A stretch of 64,000 bases of DNA, taken from NCBI RefSeq assembly GCF_000974985.2, contig NZ_LAVA02000044.1, forward strand, positions 16,236-80,235, given 5' to 3'. The notes below the pieces were generated by a model. It did not search any database. It had not been told where the DNA came from and saw only the letters and a program-made list of their open reading frames with translations. Within the stretch, counting starts at the first letter, position 1; every line of letters begins with the position of its first letter. The DNA is from Streptomyces mangrovisoli. GTDB taxonomy: Bacteria; Actinomycetota; Actinomycetes; Streptomycetales; Streptomycetaceae. Of the stretch, positions 37,435 through 48,626 are shown piece after piece. A program made the position numbers and the translations under genes.

Positions 37435-37659
37435 TCAGCCCTCGGAACCCTCGGGTTCGCGCCACTCGTCGAGCGGGACCACGTCCTTCAGGAACCCCCG
37501 CACCGAGAGGAACTGCGCGAGGTGCTCCCGGTGCTCCTCGCAGGCGATCCACGTCTTGCGCCGCTCCGGCGTGTGGATCTTCGGGTTGTTCCAGGCGAGC
37601 ACCCAGACGGCGGTGGTACGGCAGCCCTTGGCCGAACAGATGGGGGTCTCGTCACTCAC
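37435..37659 (-). CDS. Small conserved hypothetical protein with Cys/His residues
   Basis: A 74-residue soluble protein starting MSDETPICSAKGCRTTAVWVLAWNNPKIHTPERRKTWIACEEHREHL. CSAKGC and CEEH may ligate a metal; I recognise no family with a known role, though similar small proteins are common in actinomycetes. GTG start at 37659. It is convergent with moaA (33 bases apart) and separated from the upstream DUF3099 gene by a hairpin. Confidence 0.7.
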   Translation of the reverse strand: MSDETPICSAKGCRTTAVWVLAWNNPKIHTPERRKTWIACEEHREHLAQFLSVRGFLKDVVPLDEWREPEGSEG

Positions 37660-37690
37660 GGGATTTCGTCTCACGGTAGGCCGGAAAAGG

Positions 37691-37728
37691 CGACGCCGAG
37701 CAGCCACGGGGGGAGCTGCCCGGCGTCG
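37691..37728 (-). terminator. Imperfect hairpin between DUF3099 and small protein genes
   Basis: CGACGCCG...CGGCGTCG with an inner GCAGC/GCTGC extension and one mismatch. It lies 177 bases after the DUF3099 stop and 30 bases before the small protein start. The 245-base gap 37660-37904 also holds CTGAGCTT twice, 11 bases apart (37815, 37826), and no gene I can support. Confidence 0.45.
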
Positions 37729-37904
37729 GTCCGTCGCTCCGACGGGGGATGCGGAGCGCGTACGCAGTATGTCACGGGTCACCCCGCCCCCGGCACCGGA
37801 ACAGCACTATGGATCTGAGCTTTTCCTGAGCTTGATGGAGAGCCTGATTCCGGTTGACCCGGGCGTCCGCGACCCCCTTTCGCGGCCGTCGGCAACCGCC
37901 GCGG

Positions 37905-38303
37905 TCAGGCCCCTTCGGTGTGCTCCTCGCGCGTCTTTGCGGACGGTTCGCCCGCACTCCCGTCCGCGCCGGACGGGGTGTGCGGCTCCTCCTCGCGCGG
38001 CGCCGAGATCATCGGCCGCAGCGGCACGGACACGAACGTCGACGGCAGCGACGGCGGCCGCTCCCGCCCCGCGTTGGCGACCACGACGGCGACGTAGGGA
38101 AGCAGGGCCCCGAGCACCAGCGTGACGATGGCGACGGGCCGTTCGACGTTCCACAGGGCCGCCGTCAGGACGACCGAGACCGTACGGATGCTCATCGAGA
38201 TGACATAGCGCCGCTGCCTGCCGCGCACGTCCTCCGCGAGGCCGGTCCGCGCGCCGGTGATCCGGAACACCTGTGCGCCGCCCCCACCGCGCTGTTTCCG
38301 CAT
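37905..38303 (-). CDS. DUF3099 family membrane protein
   Basis: A 132-residue protein, GARTGLAEDVRGRQRRYVISMSIRTVSVVLTAALW being the DUF3099 hallmark (basic stretch entering a helix), with a second helix PVAIVTLVLGALLPYVAVVVANAGR. The tail is Pro/Glu-rich and cytosolic. ATG at 38303 (MRKQRGGGGAQV) chosen over a longer frame. Unknown function; DUF3099 genes usually occur singly. It is transcribed divergently from the GlsB-type gene. Confidence 0.85.
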   Translation of the reverse strand: MRKQRGGGGAQVFRITGARTGLAEDVRGRQRRYVISMSIRTVSVVLTAALWNVERPVAIVTLVLGALLPYVAVVVANAGRERPPSLPSTFVSVPLRPMISAPREEEPHTPSGADGSAGEPSAKTREEHTEGA

Positions 38304-38526
38304 CACGATCCACCATCCGCCCGCATCGGCTCTCCCCGGCCCGAACCCGTCGTCCCCGCCTCGGCCGGGGAGCCGGGGCGGACATCCCCACGGTACGCCG
38401 CACCCGCGCCGCCATCGAGACCGGGGCACGAGCCCCGATGCGCCGGGTGGCCGCACCCGGAATGCGCCGGACGGCCAAACGGCCCACGCTGGACGCAGTG
38501 CTCACGTCACGCACGAGGAGGCAGCC

Positions 38527-38811
38527 ATGGGCTGGTTGTGGGCGATCATCGTGGGGTTCGTACTGGGCCTGATCGCCAAGTTGGTCATCCCGGGCAAGCA
38601 GCACAGCCCGCTCTGGCTGACGACGATCTTCGGCATGCTCGGCGCGATCGTGGGCAACGCCCTCGCGCGCGCCTTCGGCGTCGAGGCGACGTCCGGCATC
38701 GACTGGACCCGCCACTTCTTCCAGCTGATCGCCGCGATCGTCATCGTGGCGCTGGGCGACATGGCGTACATGGCGCTGTGGGGGAACAAGAAGGCGCAGC
38801 AGCGGGCCTGA
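38527..38811 (+). CDS. GlsB/YeaQ/YmgE family stress-associated membrane protein
   Basis: A 94-residue protein with three hydrophobic helices: WLWAIIVGFVLGLIAKLVIPG, LTTIFGMLGAIVGNALARAFGV and FFQLIAAIVIVALGDMAYMALWG. The family is a transglycosylase-associated or stress-induced membrane group without a known biochemical activity. ATG with GAGGAGG eight bases ahead. Convergent with tyrS. Confidence 0.88.
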   Translation: MGWLWAIIVGFVLGLIAKLVIPGKQHSPLWLTTIFGMLGAIVGNALARAFGVEATSGIDWTRHFFQLIAAIVIVALGDMAYMALWGNKKAQQRA

Positions 38812-38870
38812 CCCCCGCGCGAGTACCGACCCCCGCGCGACACCTGACCCCGCGCGAGGCCGGACGCGGA

Positions 38871-38904
38871 GCGCGGGCCGCCTCCCTGAGGAAGCGGCCC
38901 GCGC
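38871..38904. terminator. Bidirectional hairpin terminator between GlsB-like gene and tyrS
   Basis: GCGCGGGCCGC-N12-GCGGCCCGCGC, a perfect 11-pair stem in the 113-base convergent gap. Confidence 0.75.
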
Positions 38905-38924
38905 CCACGCCGTCGCAGGAACGC

Positions 38925-40193
38925 TCAGGCGCCCGTGACCTCGACCGCGGCCAGGTTCTTCTTGCCGCGGCGCAGCACCAGCCAGCGCCCGTGCAGCAGG
39001 TCCGAGACGGCCGGGACGGCGTCCTCGGCGGTGACCTTCTCGTTGTTCACGTAGGCACCGCCCTCCTTCACGGTCCGGCGGGCGGCGGACTTGCTGGCGA
39101 CCAGGCCGACCTCGGCGAACAGGTCGACCACCGGGCCGAGCTCGGCCACCTTGACGTGCGGCACCTCGGAGAGCGCCGCGGCCAGCGTCCGCTCGTCCAG
39201 ACCGGCCAGCTCGCCCTGGCCGAACAGCGCCTTCGACGCCTCGATCACGGCGGCCGTCTGGTCGGCGCCGTGCACCAGCGTCGTCAGCTCCTCGGCCAGT
39301 GCCCGCTGCGCGGCCCGCGCCTGCGGCCGCTCCTCGGTCTGCCGCTCCAGCTCCGCCAGCTCCTCGGGGGAGCGGAAGGACAGGATGCGCATGTAGGTCG
39401 AGACGTCCCGGTCGTCCACGTTCAGCCAGAACTGGTAGAACGCGTACGGCGTCGTCATCTCCGGGTCGAGCCAGACGGCGCCGCCCTCGGTCTTGCCGAA
39501 CTTGGTGCCGTCCGCCTTGACCATCAGCGGGGTCGCCAGCGCGTGCACCTGGGCCTCGGGCTCCAGGCGGTGGATCAGGTCCAGGCCCGCGGTGAGGTTG
39601 CCCCACTGGTCGCTGCCGCCCTGCTGGAGCGTGCAGCCGTGACGGCGGTACAGCTCCAGGAAGTCCATGCCCTGGAGCAGCTGGTAGCTGAACTCCGTGT
39701 AGCTGATGCCCTCGGAGGACTCCAGACGCCGGGCGACCGAGTCCTTCGTAAGCATCTTGTTGACGCGGAAGTGCTTGCCGATGTCCCGCAGGAACTCGAT
39801 GGCCGACAGACCGGCCGTCCAGTCCAGGTTGTTCACCATGACCGCGGCGTTCTCGCCCTCGAAGGACAGGAACGGCTCGATCTGCGAACGCAGCCGGCCG
39901 ACCCAGTTCGCGACCGTCTCCGGGTCGTTCAGCGTGCGCTCGGCCGTCGGGCGCGGGTCACCGATCTGGCCGGTGGCGCCGCCCACCAGGGCGAGCGGCC
40001 GCAGCCCCGCCTGCTGGAGCCGGCGCATGGTCAGCACCTGCACCAGGTGACCGACGTGCAGGCTGGCCGCGGTCGGGTCGAAGCCGCAATAGAACGTGAC
40101 GGGACCGTCCGCGAGCGCCTTGCGCAAAGCATCTTCGTCCGTGGACAGGGCGAACAGGCCCCGCCACTTCAGCTCGTCGACGATGTCCGTCAC
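38925..40193 (-). CDS. tyrS: Tyrosyl-tRNA synthetase
   Basis: A 422-residue class I synthetase charging tRNA-Tyr. HVGH at residues 46-49 (HIGH motif), KFGKT at 231-235 (KMSKS motif), and an S4 domain at the C-terminus (residues about 355-420, AARRTVKEGGAYVNNEKVTAEDAVPAVSDLLHGRWLVLRRGKKNLAAVEV). GTG start with AAGGAG 10 bases ahead. No T-box or other leader was found in the 66-base gap upstream of it. Essential core gene. Confidence 0.97.
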   Translation of the reverse strand: MTDIVDELKWRGLFALSTDEDALRKALADGPVTFYCGFDPTAASLHVGHLVQVLTMRRLQQAGLRPLALVGGATGQIGDPRPTAERTLNDPETVANWVGRLRSQIEPFLSFEGENAAVMVNNLDWTAGLSAIEFLRDIGKHFRVNKMLTKDSVARRLESSEGISYTEFSYQLLQGMDFLELYRRHGCTLQQGGSDQWGNLTAGLDLIHRLEPEAQVHALATPLMVKADGTKFGKTEGGAVWLDPEMTTPYAFYQFWLNVDDRDVSTYMRILSFRSPEELAELERQTEERPQARAAQRALAEELTTLVHGADQTAAVIEASKALFGQGELAGLDERTLAAALSEVPHVKVAELGPVVDLFAEVGLVASKSAARRTVKEGGAYVNNEKVTAEDAVPAVSDLLHGRWLVLRRGKKNLAAVEVTGA

Positions 40194-40259
40194 GTCTCTC
40201 GCGTCTCCTTGATGATCTTCGGGCGGCCGGGTGACAGCCGGCCGCGAACGCCTACGAGG

Positions 40260-41659
40260 TTATACGCCCTGGCTGACAGAGCTCATATTGAAGTCCGGCA
40301 CCCTCAGGGCGGGCATCGCAGCCCTAGTGAACCAGTCGCTCCACTCGCGCGGCAGCGTCTTTTCCGTGCGCCCGGCCTCGGCGGCCCGGCCCAGCAGGTC
40401 GACCGGCGACTCGTTGAAGCGGAAGTTGTTCACCTCGCCGACGACCTCGCCGTTCTCCACCAGATAGACGCCGTCCCGGGTCAGTCCGGTCAGCAGCAGC
40501 GTCGCCGGGTCCACCTCGCGGATGTACCACAGGCAGGTCAGCAGCAGCCCGCGCCCGGTGCCCGCGACCATCTCGTCCAGGGAGCGGTCCGCGCCCCCGT
40601 CCAGGATCAGGTTCCCGATCGCGGGCGCCACCGGCAGCCCGGTCAGACCGGCGCTGTGCCGCGTCGTCGTCAGGTGCTTCAGCTCGCCGCCGCCGACCCA
40701 CTCGGTGGCCCGCACCGGCAGCCCGTTGTCGAACACCGACTCGTCGCCGCCCGAGGAGTGCGCCACCACGAAGGGCGCGGACTCCAGGCCCGGCTCGTTC
40801 GGGTCGCTGCGCAGGCTCAGCGGCAGATCGGTCAGCCGGTCGCCGATCCGGGTGCCGCCGCCCGGCCGGGAGAACACCGTGCGGCCCTCCGCCGCGTCCC
40901 GGCCGGACGCCGACCACAGCTGGTAGATCAGCAGATCCGCGACCGCCGTCGGCGGCAGCAGCGTCTCGTACCGCCCGGCCGGCAGCGCCACCCGGCGCTC
41001 GGCCCAGCCGAGCCGCACGGCGAGCTCGGCGTCCATCGCCAGCGGGTCCACGTCCTTGAAGTCCCGCGTGGAGCGGCCCGCCCACGCCGAGCGCGCGCGG
41101 TCCGGGGACTTCGCGTTCACCTCCAGCGTGCCGGTGGGCTGGTCGTGCCGCAGCCTGAGCCCCGCCGACGTGCCCAGGTACGTCGACACCAGCTCGTGGT
41201 TGGCGAAGCCGTACAACTCCCGGCCGCCCGCCCGCGCGCGGGCGAAGGACTCGCCCAGCGCCGGCGCGAAGTCGGTGAAGACCGCCGACGACGTCTCCGC
41301 GGGCGCGTCCGTGAAGTCGGGGGAGTGCGGGGTGCCGGTGACCAGCGGCTGCGCGTCCTCGGCGGGATGTGCGCCCCGCGCGGCGGCCTCGGCGGCCCGC
41401 ACCAGCGGCTCCAGCTCGTCCGCGGTGACGGCGGACCGCGACACCACCCCCGAGGCGGTGCCCTCCTTGCCGTCGACGGTGGCGATGACGGTGAGCGTGC
41501 GCCCGCGGGTCACGCCGTTGGTGGTGAGCGCGTTGCCCGCCCAGCGCAGATTCGCGGTGGAGTGCTCGTCGGCGATCACGACGCATCCGTCCGCGCGGGA
41601 CAGCGCCAGCGCCCGCTCGACGACCTCGTGCGGCTTGTGCGCCTTCTTCGGACCCGCGC

Positions 41660-41663
<4 letters not shown>
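40260..41663 (-). CDS. tldE: TldE/PmbA-type subunit of the TldD/TldE protease
   Basis: A 467-residue member of the TldD/PmbA family lacking the metal-binding HExxxH of its partner, as TldE/PmbA proteins do. It forms the heterodimeric metalloprotease with TldD that degrades unfolded peptides and matures some peptide antibiotics. Typical blocks include GVYLVENGEVVGEVNNFRFNESPVDLL and GTGRGLLLTCLWYIREVDPATLLLTGLTRDG. ATG overlaps the tldD stop (ATGA), so the two are coupled. Start is supported by family length. Confidence 0.92.
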
Positions 41664-43207
<1,544 letters not shown>

Positions 43208-43428
43208 GGGCGGCCTTCCCTTCGGTCATGGCGCGATTCGGGTGAGTGAACCATGTCGTCGAACGCTGTGGCGTGGCTATTCGGCCGTGGCGGCAACGAC
43301 GAGATCCTGGCCGGGAGTCGTGGGGCCGAAGACCGGCGCGAGGCGCTGTCGGCCGGTTAGGCTCGACGGGCGATCACGCCGGACGAGCCGTTGTGGTCTT
43401 CGTGTTCCGGGAGAGGCGGTACCACCCC

Positions 43429-46400
43429 ATGAGCAGCGCAGGCGGGGCGTCCCAGGCGCCGGACCCCCGACTCGTACGCCTGGCTGGGCAGTCCCGCAAC
43501 TTCGGGTTCCTGCTGCCGCACCTTCCCCTGCTCGTCGCGTACGGAACCGCGGCCGAGAGCCATGTCTTCAGCGATCCGAACACCTCGCTGATCAAGTCCC
43601 GCCAGTTCGGCGAGGCCATGGCCGCCGACCTGGTCAACCGGGGCCGGGTCCGGCTGGAGGGCGGTACTCAGTTCGACCGGCTGCGGGCACTGGACCGGGA
43701 GGGATACCTCCACGGCGACGTGGGCGCAGCCTTCCACGAGGTGCGCACGCTCGGCAACGACGCGAACCACTCGGGGCTCGACAGCGCCGACGACGCCTTC
43801 CGAGCGCTGCGCACCTGCTTCCGTCTCGGGGTCTGGTACCACCGGCTGCTCACGGGCTCGCGCCAGCAGTTGCCGTTCGTGCCGCCCAGCCCCGACCGCA
43901 CCCCCGCCGCCGAGAACAAACGCCTGCTTCGGGACGTCGCCCAGGCCCGCAAGGATCTCGAAGAGGCCCGCCTCAGCTACCACGACCAGGCGTCCCAGGC
44001 CCAGGCCGAGCAGGCGGCCCGGAGCGCCGTCGAGCGCGAGCTCGCCCAGGCGCAGGCCGAGCGCGAGCAGCTGGCCCGTGCGGTCGCGGCGATGCAGGAC
44101 CGGCTCAAGGAGTACCAGGCCGCCGCCGACACCACGCGCATCAGCCGCAGGCGGGCCGATATCACCGACCGGGCTGCCGCGTCGGCGGCCGTCGCGGAGC
44201 GCGCCCGCCTCCTCGACAACGCGGAGCAGGCATCCCGCGAACCCCTCACCGAGGTACAGGTCCGCAAGCGGCTCGACGCGATGCTAGCGGCGGCCGGCTG
44301 GGACGTCCAAGACGGCGGCGCGGATCTCAACCTTCATGTCCAGGGCGACCGGAGGGGCAACGGCGTCGCCGTCCGCGAGGTCACCACCGCCAGAGGCCGC
44401 GCCGACTACGCCCTCTACGTCGACCGCAAGCTCGTCGGCGTCATCGAGGCCAAGCGCGAGGGCGCCGACCTGTCGGCCGCCGAGGCCCAGGCCGACGGTT
44501 ACGCCGACCACCTCACCGACGCCCAGCAGCGCCTCAGTGCCTGGCGTACGCCGCTGCCGTTCCGGTACGTGAGCGACGGCGGCGAGACCCGCTTCCGGTC
44601 CGTCCTCGACCCGGACTCCCGCACCCGCCGGATTTTCTCCTTCCACCAGCCGCGCACCCTCGCCCGCTGGGTCCGCCAGGCCGAGGAGGACGAGCAGGCC
44701 CCCAGCTACCGGGCCCGCTTGCGGTTGCGCATGCCCGACCTCGACGAACGCCCGCTGCGCCCGGCACAGATCAAGGCGGTACGCGGCGTGGAGGACTCGG
44801 TGGCACACGGCAAGGGCCAGCAGGGGATGGGCCAGTCCCGTTCCCTTGTCCAGATGGCCACCGGCGCGGGCAAGACGTTCACGGCGGTGACGTTCTCGTA
44901 CCGGATGCTCAAGCACGCGCGCGCCGAACGTGTCCTGTTCCTGGTCGACCGCAACAACCTCGGTGTGCAGGCGTTCGCCGAGTTCGAGAACTTCAAGACC
45001 CCTGACACCGACCGCAAGTTCGCCGACCTCTACAACGTCCAGCGCCTCGGCGCGGAGGGCATGTTCGCCTCCTCCAAGGTCGTCATCTCCACTGTCCAGC
45101 GCCTCTACATGGAACTCACGGGAGCGAGTCTGCCGGGCACCGAACACGGTGACGGCGAGATCGACTACGACGTCGACGTGCCGGGCGGCATCGAGGTCGG
45201 CTACAACGCCGACATCCCCCCGGAAGCCTTTGACCTGATCGTCGTCGACGAGTGCCACCGCTCCATCTACGGCAAGTGGCGTTCCGTCCTCGAGTACTTC
45301 GACGCCCCCGTCGTCGGCCTCACCGCCACGCCCGTCGCCCAGACCTTCGGCTACTTCAACGGCAACCTGGTCAGCGAGTACTCGTACCCGCAGGCGGTCG
45401 CCGACCGCGTCAACGTCGACTTCTCCGTCTACGAGATCGAGACACGCATAACGGCCGAGGGCGGTGTCATCGCGCACGGCACGATTCCGGTCCGTGACCG
45501 CCGCACCCGCCGCCAGCGCTACGAGGACATCGACGAGGACATCGAGTACGGCGCCAGGCAGGTCGGTGTCGGAGTCATCAGCAAGGACCAGTTGCGTACG
45601 GTCGTCCAGACCTTCCGCGACCGCCTGTTCACGGAGATCTTTCCCGAGCGCGCCCGACACGACCCGGAAACGGGCGTGCTGCGCTGGGACGAGATGTACG
45701 TGCCCAAGACGCTGGTCTTCGCCAAGAACGACAACCATGCGGAGGAGATCGTCGAGGTCGTCCGCGACGTCTTCGGCAAGGGCAACGACTTCTGCGTGAA
45801 GATCACCAGCGCGGCCCGCAACGCCGCCGAGCGCCTCGCCGCCTTCCGCAACCTCCCGGAGCTGCGTATCGCGGTCACCGTCGACATGATCGCCACGGGC
45901 ACGGACGTGAAGCCGCTGGAATGCCTGCTGTTCCTGAGGGACGTCAAGAGCTGGGCGTACTTCGAGCAGATGAAGGGCCGGGGCGCCCGCACCCTCTCCC
46001 TGACGGACTTCGAGAAGGTCACCCCCGGTGTCGGCCCCAAGACCCGCTTCGTGATCGTCGACGCGGTCGGCGTGACAAAAAAGCCGAAGATCGACGCCGC
46101 ACCGCTGGAACGCCACACGGAGAAGCAGATCAGCCTAGAGAAGCTGCTCCGCAAGACCGCTGCGAACACCATCGAGGAGGAAGAGGTCTCCACCCTCGCG
46201 GCCCGCCTCGCCAAGCTCGACATCCAGATGACGGACGAGGAGCGCGCCGAGATCCAGCGCCTGAGCGGCGGACTGGAACTGACGAAGATCGTTCACGGGA
46301 TGGTCGAGGCCGTCTCGGCGGACCGGCAGCTGGACGTGCGGGAGGCCGCTGAGCGTGCGGGCCGGGACCCCGAACGCGCGGTACGCGACCTCATCGAGAA

Positions 46401-47109
46401 GGCCGTCCGCCCCCTCGCCGCCGCACCGCCGCTGCGCGCCCGCTTGCTGGAGATGCGACGCGCGAAGGACATCCTGTACGACGAGAACGGCACCGACGAA
46501 CTGGTCCGAGCGGGGGCCGCCGCCGACGAGGACACGGCGACGCAGACGGTCCGCGACTGGCGCCGGTACATCGCGGACAACCGTGACGAGATCGCGGCGA
46601 TGTCCATCGCGTTCAGCGCCGGCTCCGACGTGCCGCCGGGTGTCGCCATGGACAGGCTCAAAGACGTGGCCCGCAGCATCGCCCGCCCGCCGCGCGCCTG
46701 GACTCCGGACAGGCTGTGGAAGGCGTACGAGAAGATCGGCGAAGCAGTGATCGACGGGGCCCGGCGCAGGCACGCGGATTCCGATCTGCTGGCCCTGCTC
46801 CGGTACGAACTCGCGGGCGGCGCCGCACAGGGCGTTCCGGCACCGCGCCCGTACGAAGAGCTCGTACGCGAGCGCTACGAGGCGTGGCTCACCCGCCAGG
46901 AACAGGCGGGCGCGCGTTTCACTGAACGCCAGCGCTGGTGGCTCGACCGCATCGCCCTCGCGACGGCCGAGCAGGTACGCTTCGACACTGCCGACCTCGA
47001 CTACGCTCCTTTCACCTCGCGCAACGGCACGGACGGGTTCATCGCCGAATTCGGGGGGAAGCGGGCGGAACACATCATCATTGACCTGGACAAGGAGCTG
47101 AGCGCGTGA
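43429..47109 (+). CDS. hsdR: Type I restriction endonuclease subunit R (HsdR)
   Basis: A 1226-residue translocating restriction subunit. Residues 1-150 resemble the DUF4145 region of EcoEI/EcoAI-like HsdR; 160-240 is a coiled coil (EKxRL-rich: DVAQARKDLEEARLSYHDQ). The PD-(D/E)xK nuclease is YALYVDRKLVGVIEAKR (D326 in GRADYAL, E340-A-K342). The SF2 helicase has Walker A MATGAGKT (476-483) and the DECH box VVDECHRS (607-610). C-terminal EcoEI R-like region follows. ATG at 43429 was preferred; a GTG at 43393 is in frame. Its TGA overlaps the hsdS GTG (GTGA). Confidence 0.95.
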   Translation: MSSAGGASQAPDPRLVRLAGQSRNFGFLLPHLPLLVAYGTAAESHVFSDPNTSLIKSRQFGEAMAADLVNRGRVRLEGGTQFDRLRALDREGYLHGDVGAAFHEVRTLGNDANHSGLDSADDAFRALRTCFRLGVWYHRLLTGSRQQLPFVPPSPDRTPAAENKRLLRDVAQARKDLEEARLSYHDQASQAQAEQAARSAVERELAQAQAEREQLARAVAAMQDRLKEYQAAADTTRISRRRADITDRAAASAAVAERARLLDNAEQASREPLTEVQVRKRLDAMLAAAGWDVQDGGADLNLHVQGDRRGNGVAVREVTTARGRADYALYVDRKLVGVIEAKREGADLSAAEAQADGYADHLTDAQQRLSAWRTPLPFRYVSDGGETRFRSVLDPDSRTRRIFSFHQPRTLARWVRQAEEDEQAPSYRARLRLRMPDLDERPLRPAQIKAVRGVEDSVAHGKGQQGMGQSRSLVQMATGAGKTFTAVTFSYRMLKHARAERVLFLVDRNNLGVQAFAEFENFKTPDTDRKFADLYNVQRLGAEGMFASSKVVISTVQRLYMELTGASLPGTEHGDGEIDYDVDVPGGIEVGYNADIPPEAFDLIVVDECHRSIYGKWRSVLEYFDAPVVGLTATPVAQTFGYFNGNLVSEYSYPQAVADRVNVDFSVYEIETRITAEGGVIAHGTIPVRDRRTRRQRYEDIDEDIEYGARQVGVGVISKDQLRTVVQTFRDRLFTEIFPERARHDPETGVLRWDEMYVPKTLVFAKNDNHAEEIVEVVRDVFGKGNDFCVKITSAARNAAERLAAFRNLPELRIAVTVDMIATGTDVKPLECLLFLRDVKSWAYFEQMKGRGARTLSLTDFEKVTPGVGPKTRFVIVDAVGVTKKPKIDAAPLERHTEKQISLEKLLRKTAANTIEEEEVSTLAARLAKLDIQMTDEERAEIQRLSGGLELTKIVHGMVEAVSADRQLDVREAAERAGRDPERAVRDLIEKAVRPLAAAPPLRARLLEMRRAKDILYDENGTDELVRAGAAADEDTATQTVRDWRRYIADNRDEIAAMSIAFSAGSDVPPGVAMDRLKDVARSIARPPRAWTPDRLWKAYEKIGEAVIDGARRRHADSDLLALLRYELAGGAAQGVPAPRPYEELVRERYEAWLTRQEQAGARFTERQRWWLDRIALATAEQVRFDTADLDYAPFTSRNGTDGFIAEFGGKRAEHIIIDLDKELSA

Positions 47110-48626
47110 CGACCGACTCGGGTGTGGGGCCGAGAGGTTCGGAGGCCGAGGGTGACGTCATGAGGGAGCTGCCTGCCGGGTGGGTTCGGGCGACGCTCGG
47201 GGAGTTGGGCGTTGAGGTTCAACCTGGATTTGCGAGCGGTAAGCACAACCGTGACGGTGAGGGAATTCTTCATCTCCGTCCGATGAACATCACCCGTAAC
47301 GGAATGCTGGACACGCTGGATGCGCGTTACGTTGTTGATGACTCCGACCGGCGCGTCGTGCTGGGTGACGTTCTGTTCAACAACACCAACAGTCCGGCGC
47401 TTGTGGGGAAGACGGCGTGGGTTGACTCTGCCAAGCCAGTCGCTTATTCCAATCACATGACGCGACTGCGGGGCCCGGAAGGGCTTGAAGGCAGGTTCCT
47501 CGCTGCGCAGCTGCACCATATGTGGGCGACAGGATATTTCAAGTCGATTCTGAATAATCATGTAAATCAGGCAAGCGTTTCCCGTAAAGCGCTCCTGGAT
47601 ACAGTGGTCGTTATCCCGCCCCTTGCCGAACAGCATCGCATCGTTGCCAGACTGAGTGATCAGCTGGCGAATATCGAAGCAGGAGAGGCGGCGGTCGTGG
47701 CCGCCATTACCGCCTCCGATGTCCTAAGAAATCAGATCACAGGCGATGGTGCATGCGGAGGGCTTAGCAGGGTTGAGCGCTTCCCTGTCCCGATCGATTC
47801 CGCAGATGTGGATGACGGGAAGCTTCCCTATCTCCCGAGCGGATGGAGATGGGTACGTCTCGGAGAGCTTGCTGATGTCGTTGGCGGGGTTACGAAAGAC
47901 AGTAAAAAGCAGAGCGATCCCGCATACGTCGAGGTTCCGTATCTTCGGGTCGCGAATGTTCAGCGTGGGCGAATCGTGCTCGACCGAGTGGAAAAAATCA
48001 AGGTTCCAGAGAAAAAGGCAGAATCTCTGAGGCTTGAGGTCGGTGACGTTCTTCTCAATGAAGGAGGGGACCGGGACAAGCTGGGCCGCGGGTGGGTGTG
48101 GGAAGGGCAGATAGAGAAATGCATTCACCAGAATCACGTATTTCGCGCCCGTGTTACAAGAGATACCCTGGATCCCCGCTTGCTCGCGTGGCATGCGAAT
48201 GCGTTTGGCAAGGACTGGTGTGACCGTAACGGAAAGCAGACAGTAAATCTTGCTTCCATCAGTCTTCGAAGGATCAAACTACTTCCTGTGCCTGTGCCGC
48301 CGAAAGCCGCGCAGCGAGATCTGGTCAAGCTGATCGAAAGCCGTTTGGCGGAGGCGGAAACCGCTGCGGAGGTGGCCCAAGGGGTGTACGAGCAAGGCGT
48401 GACCTTGCGGAAGGCCCTTCTTAACGCCGCCTTCACCGGTTCCCTGGTTCCCCAGGATCCCGACGACGAGCCCGCCTCTGCCGTCTTGGACCGGCTCCGA
48501 GCTCTGCAGACAGTCAGCGCCAAGCCGACAGGTCGTAAGCGCGAGCCCGGTACAACGTCCCAGGCGGCCCCCCAGACCTCCGGCCGACTGGTTTCCCCCG
48601 GCGTCCAGGAAGCCCTCCCCCTGTGA
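47106..48626 (+). CDS. hsdS: Type I restriction specificity subunit S (HsdS)
   Basis: A 506-residue protein with two target-recognition domains (about residues 20-170 and 242-400), each starting with a W-V-R-x-x-LGE pattern and separated and ended by the conserved helices IPPLAEQHRIVARLSDQLANIE and VPPKAAQRDLVKLIESRLAEAE. These set the DNA target of both restriction and methylation. GTG start overlaps the hsdR stop; its own stop overlaps the hsdM GTG. The coding sequence is visibly less GC-rich than its neighbours (24 of 60 bases GC in 47521-47580), expected of an exchanged recognition domain. Confidence 0.95.
   Translation: MTTDSGVGPRGSEAEGDVMRELPAGWVRATLGELGVEVQPGFASGKHNRDGEGILHLRPMNITRNGMLDTLDARYVVDDSDRRVVLGDVLFNNTNSPALVGKTAWVDSAKPVAYSNHMTRLRGPEGLEGRFLAAQLHHMWATGYFKSILNNHVNQASVSRKALLDTVVVIPPLAEQHRIVARLSDQLANIEAGEAAVVAAITASDVLRNQITGDGACGGLSRVERFPVPIDSADVDDGKLPYLPSGWRWVRLGELADVVGGVTKDSKKQSDPAYVEVPYLRVANVQRGRIVLDRVEKIKVPEKKAESLRLEVGDVLLNEGGDRDKLGRGWVWEGQIEKCIHQNHVFRARVTRDTLDPRLLAWHANAFGKDWCDRNGKQTVNLASISLRRIKLLPVPVPPKAAQRDLVKLIESRLAEAETAAEVAQGVYEQGVTLRKALLNAAFTGSLVPQDPDDEPASAVLDRLRALQTVSAKPTGRKREPGTTSQAAPQTSGRLVSPGVQEALPL

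Noticed and set aside
37556..38125. Plus-strand frame of 189 codons across 37556-38125
   Set aside because: Runs opposite the small protein and DUF3099 genes; only about 150 bases are not covered by them and no domain is seen.
43208..43428. Attachment sites or integrase near the left island border
   Set aside because: No direct repeat with 56715-56889 and no recombinase frame were found by eye.
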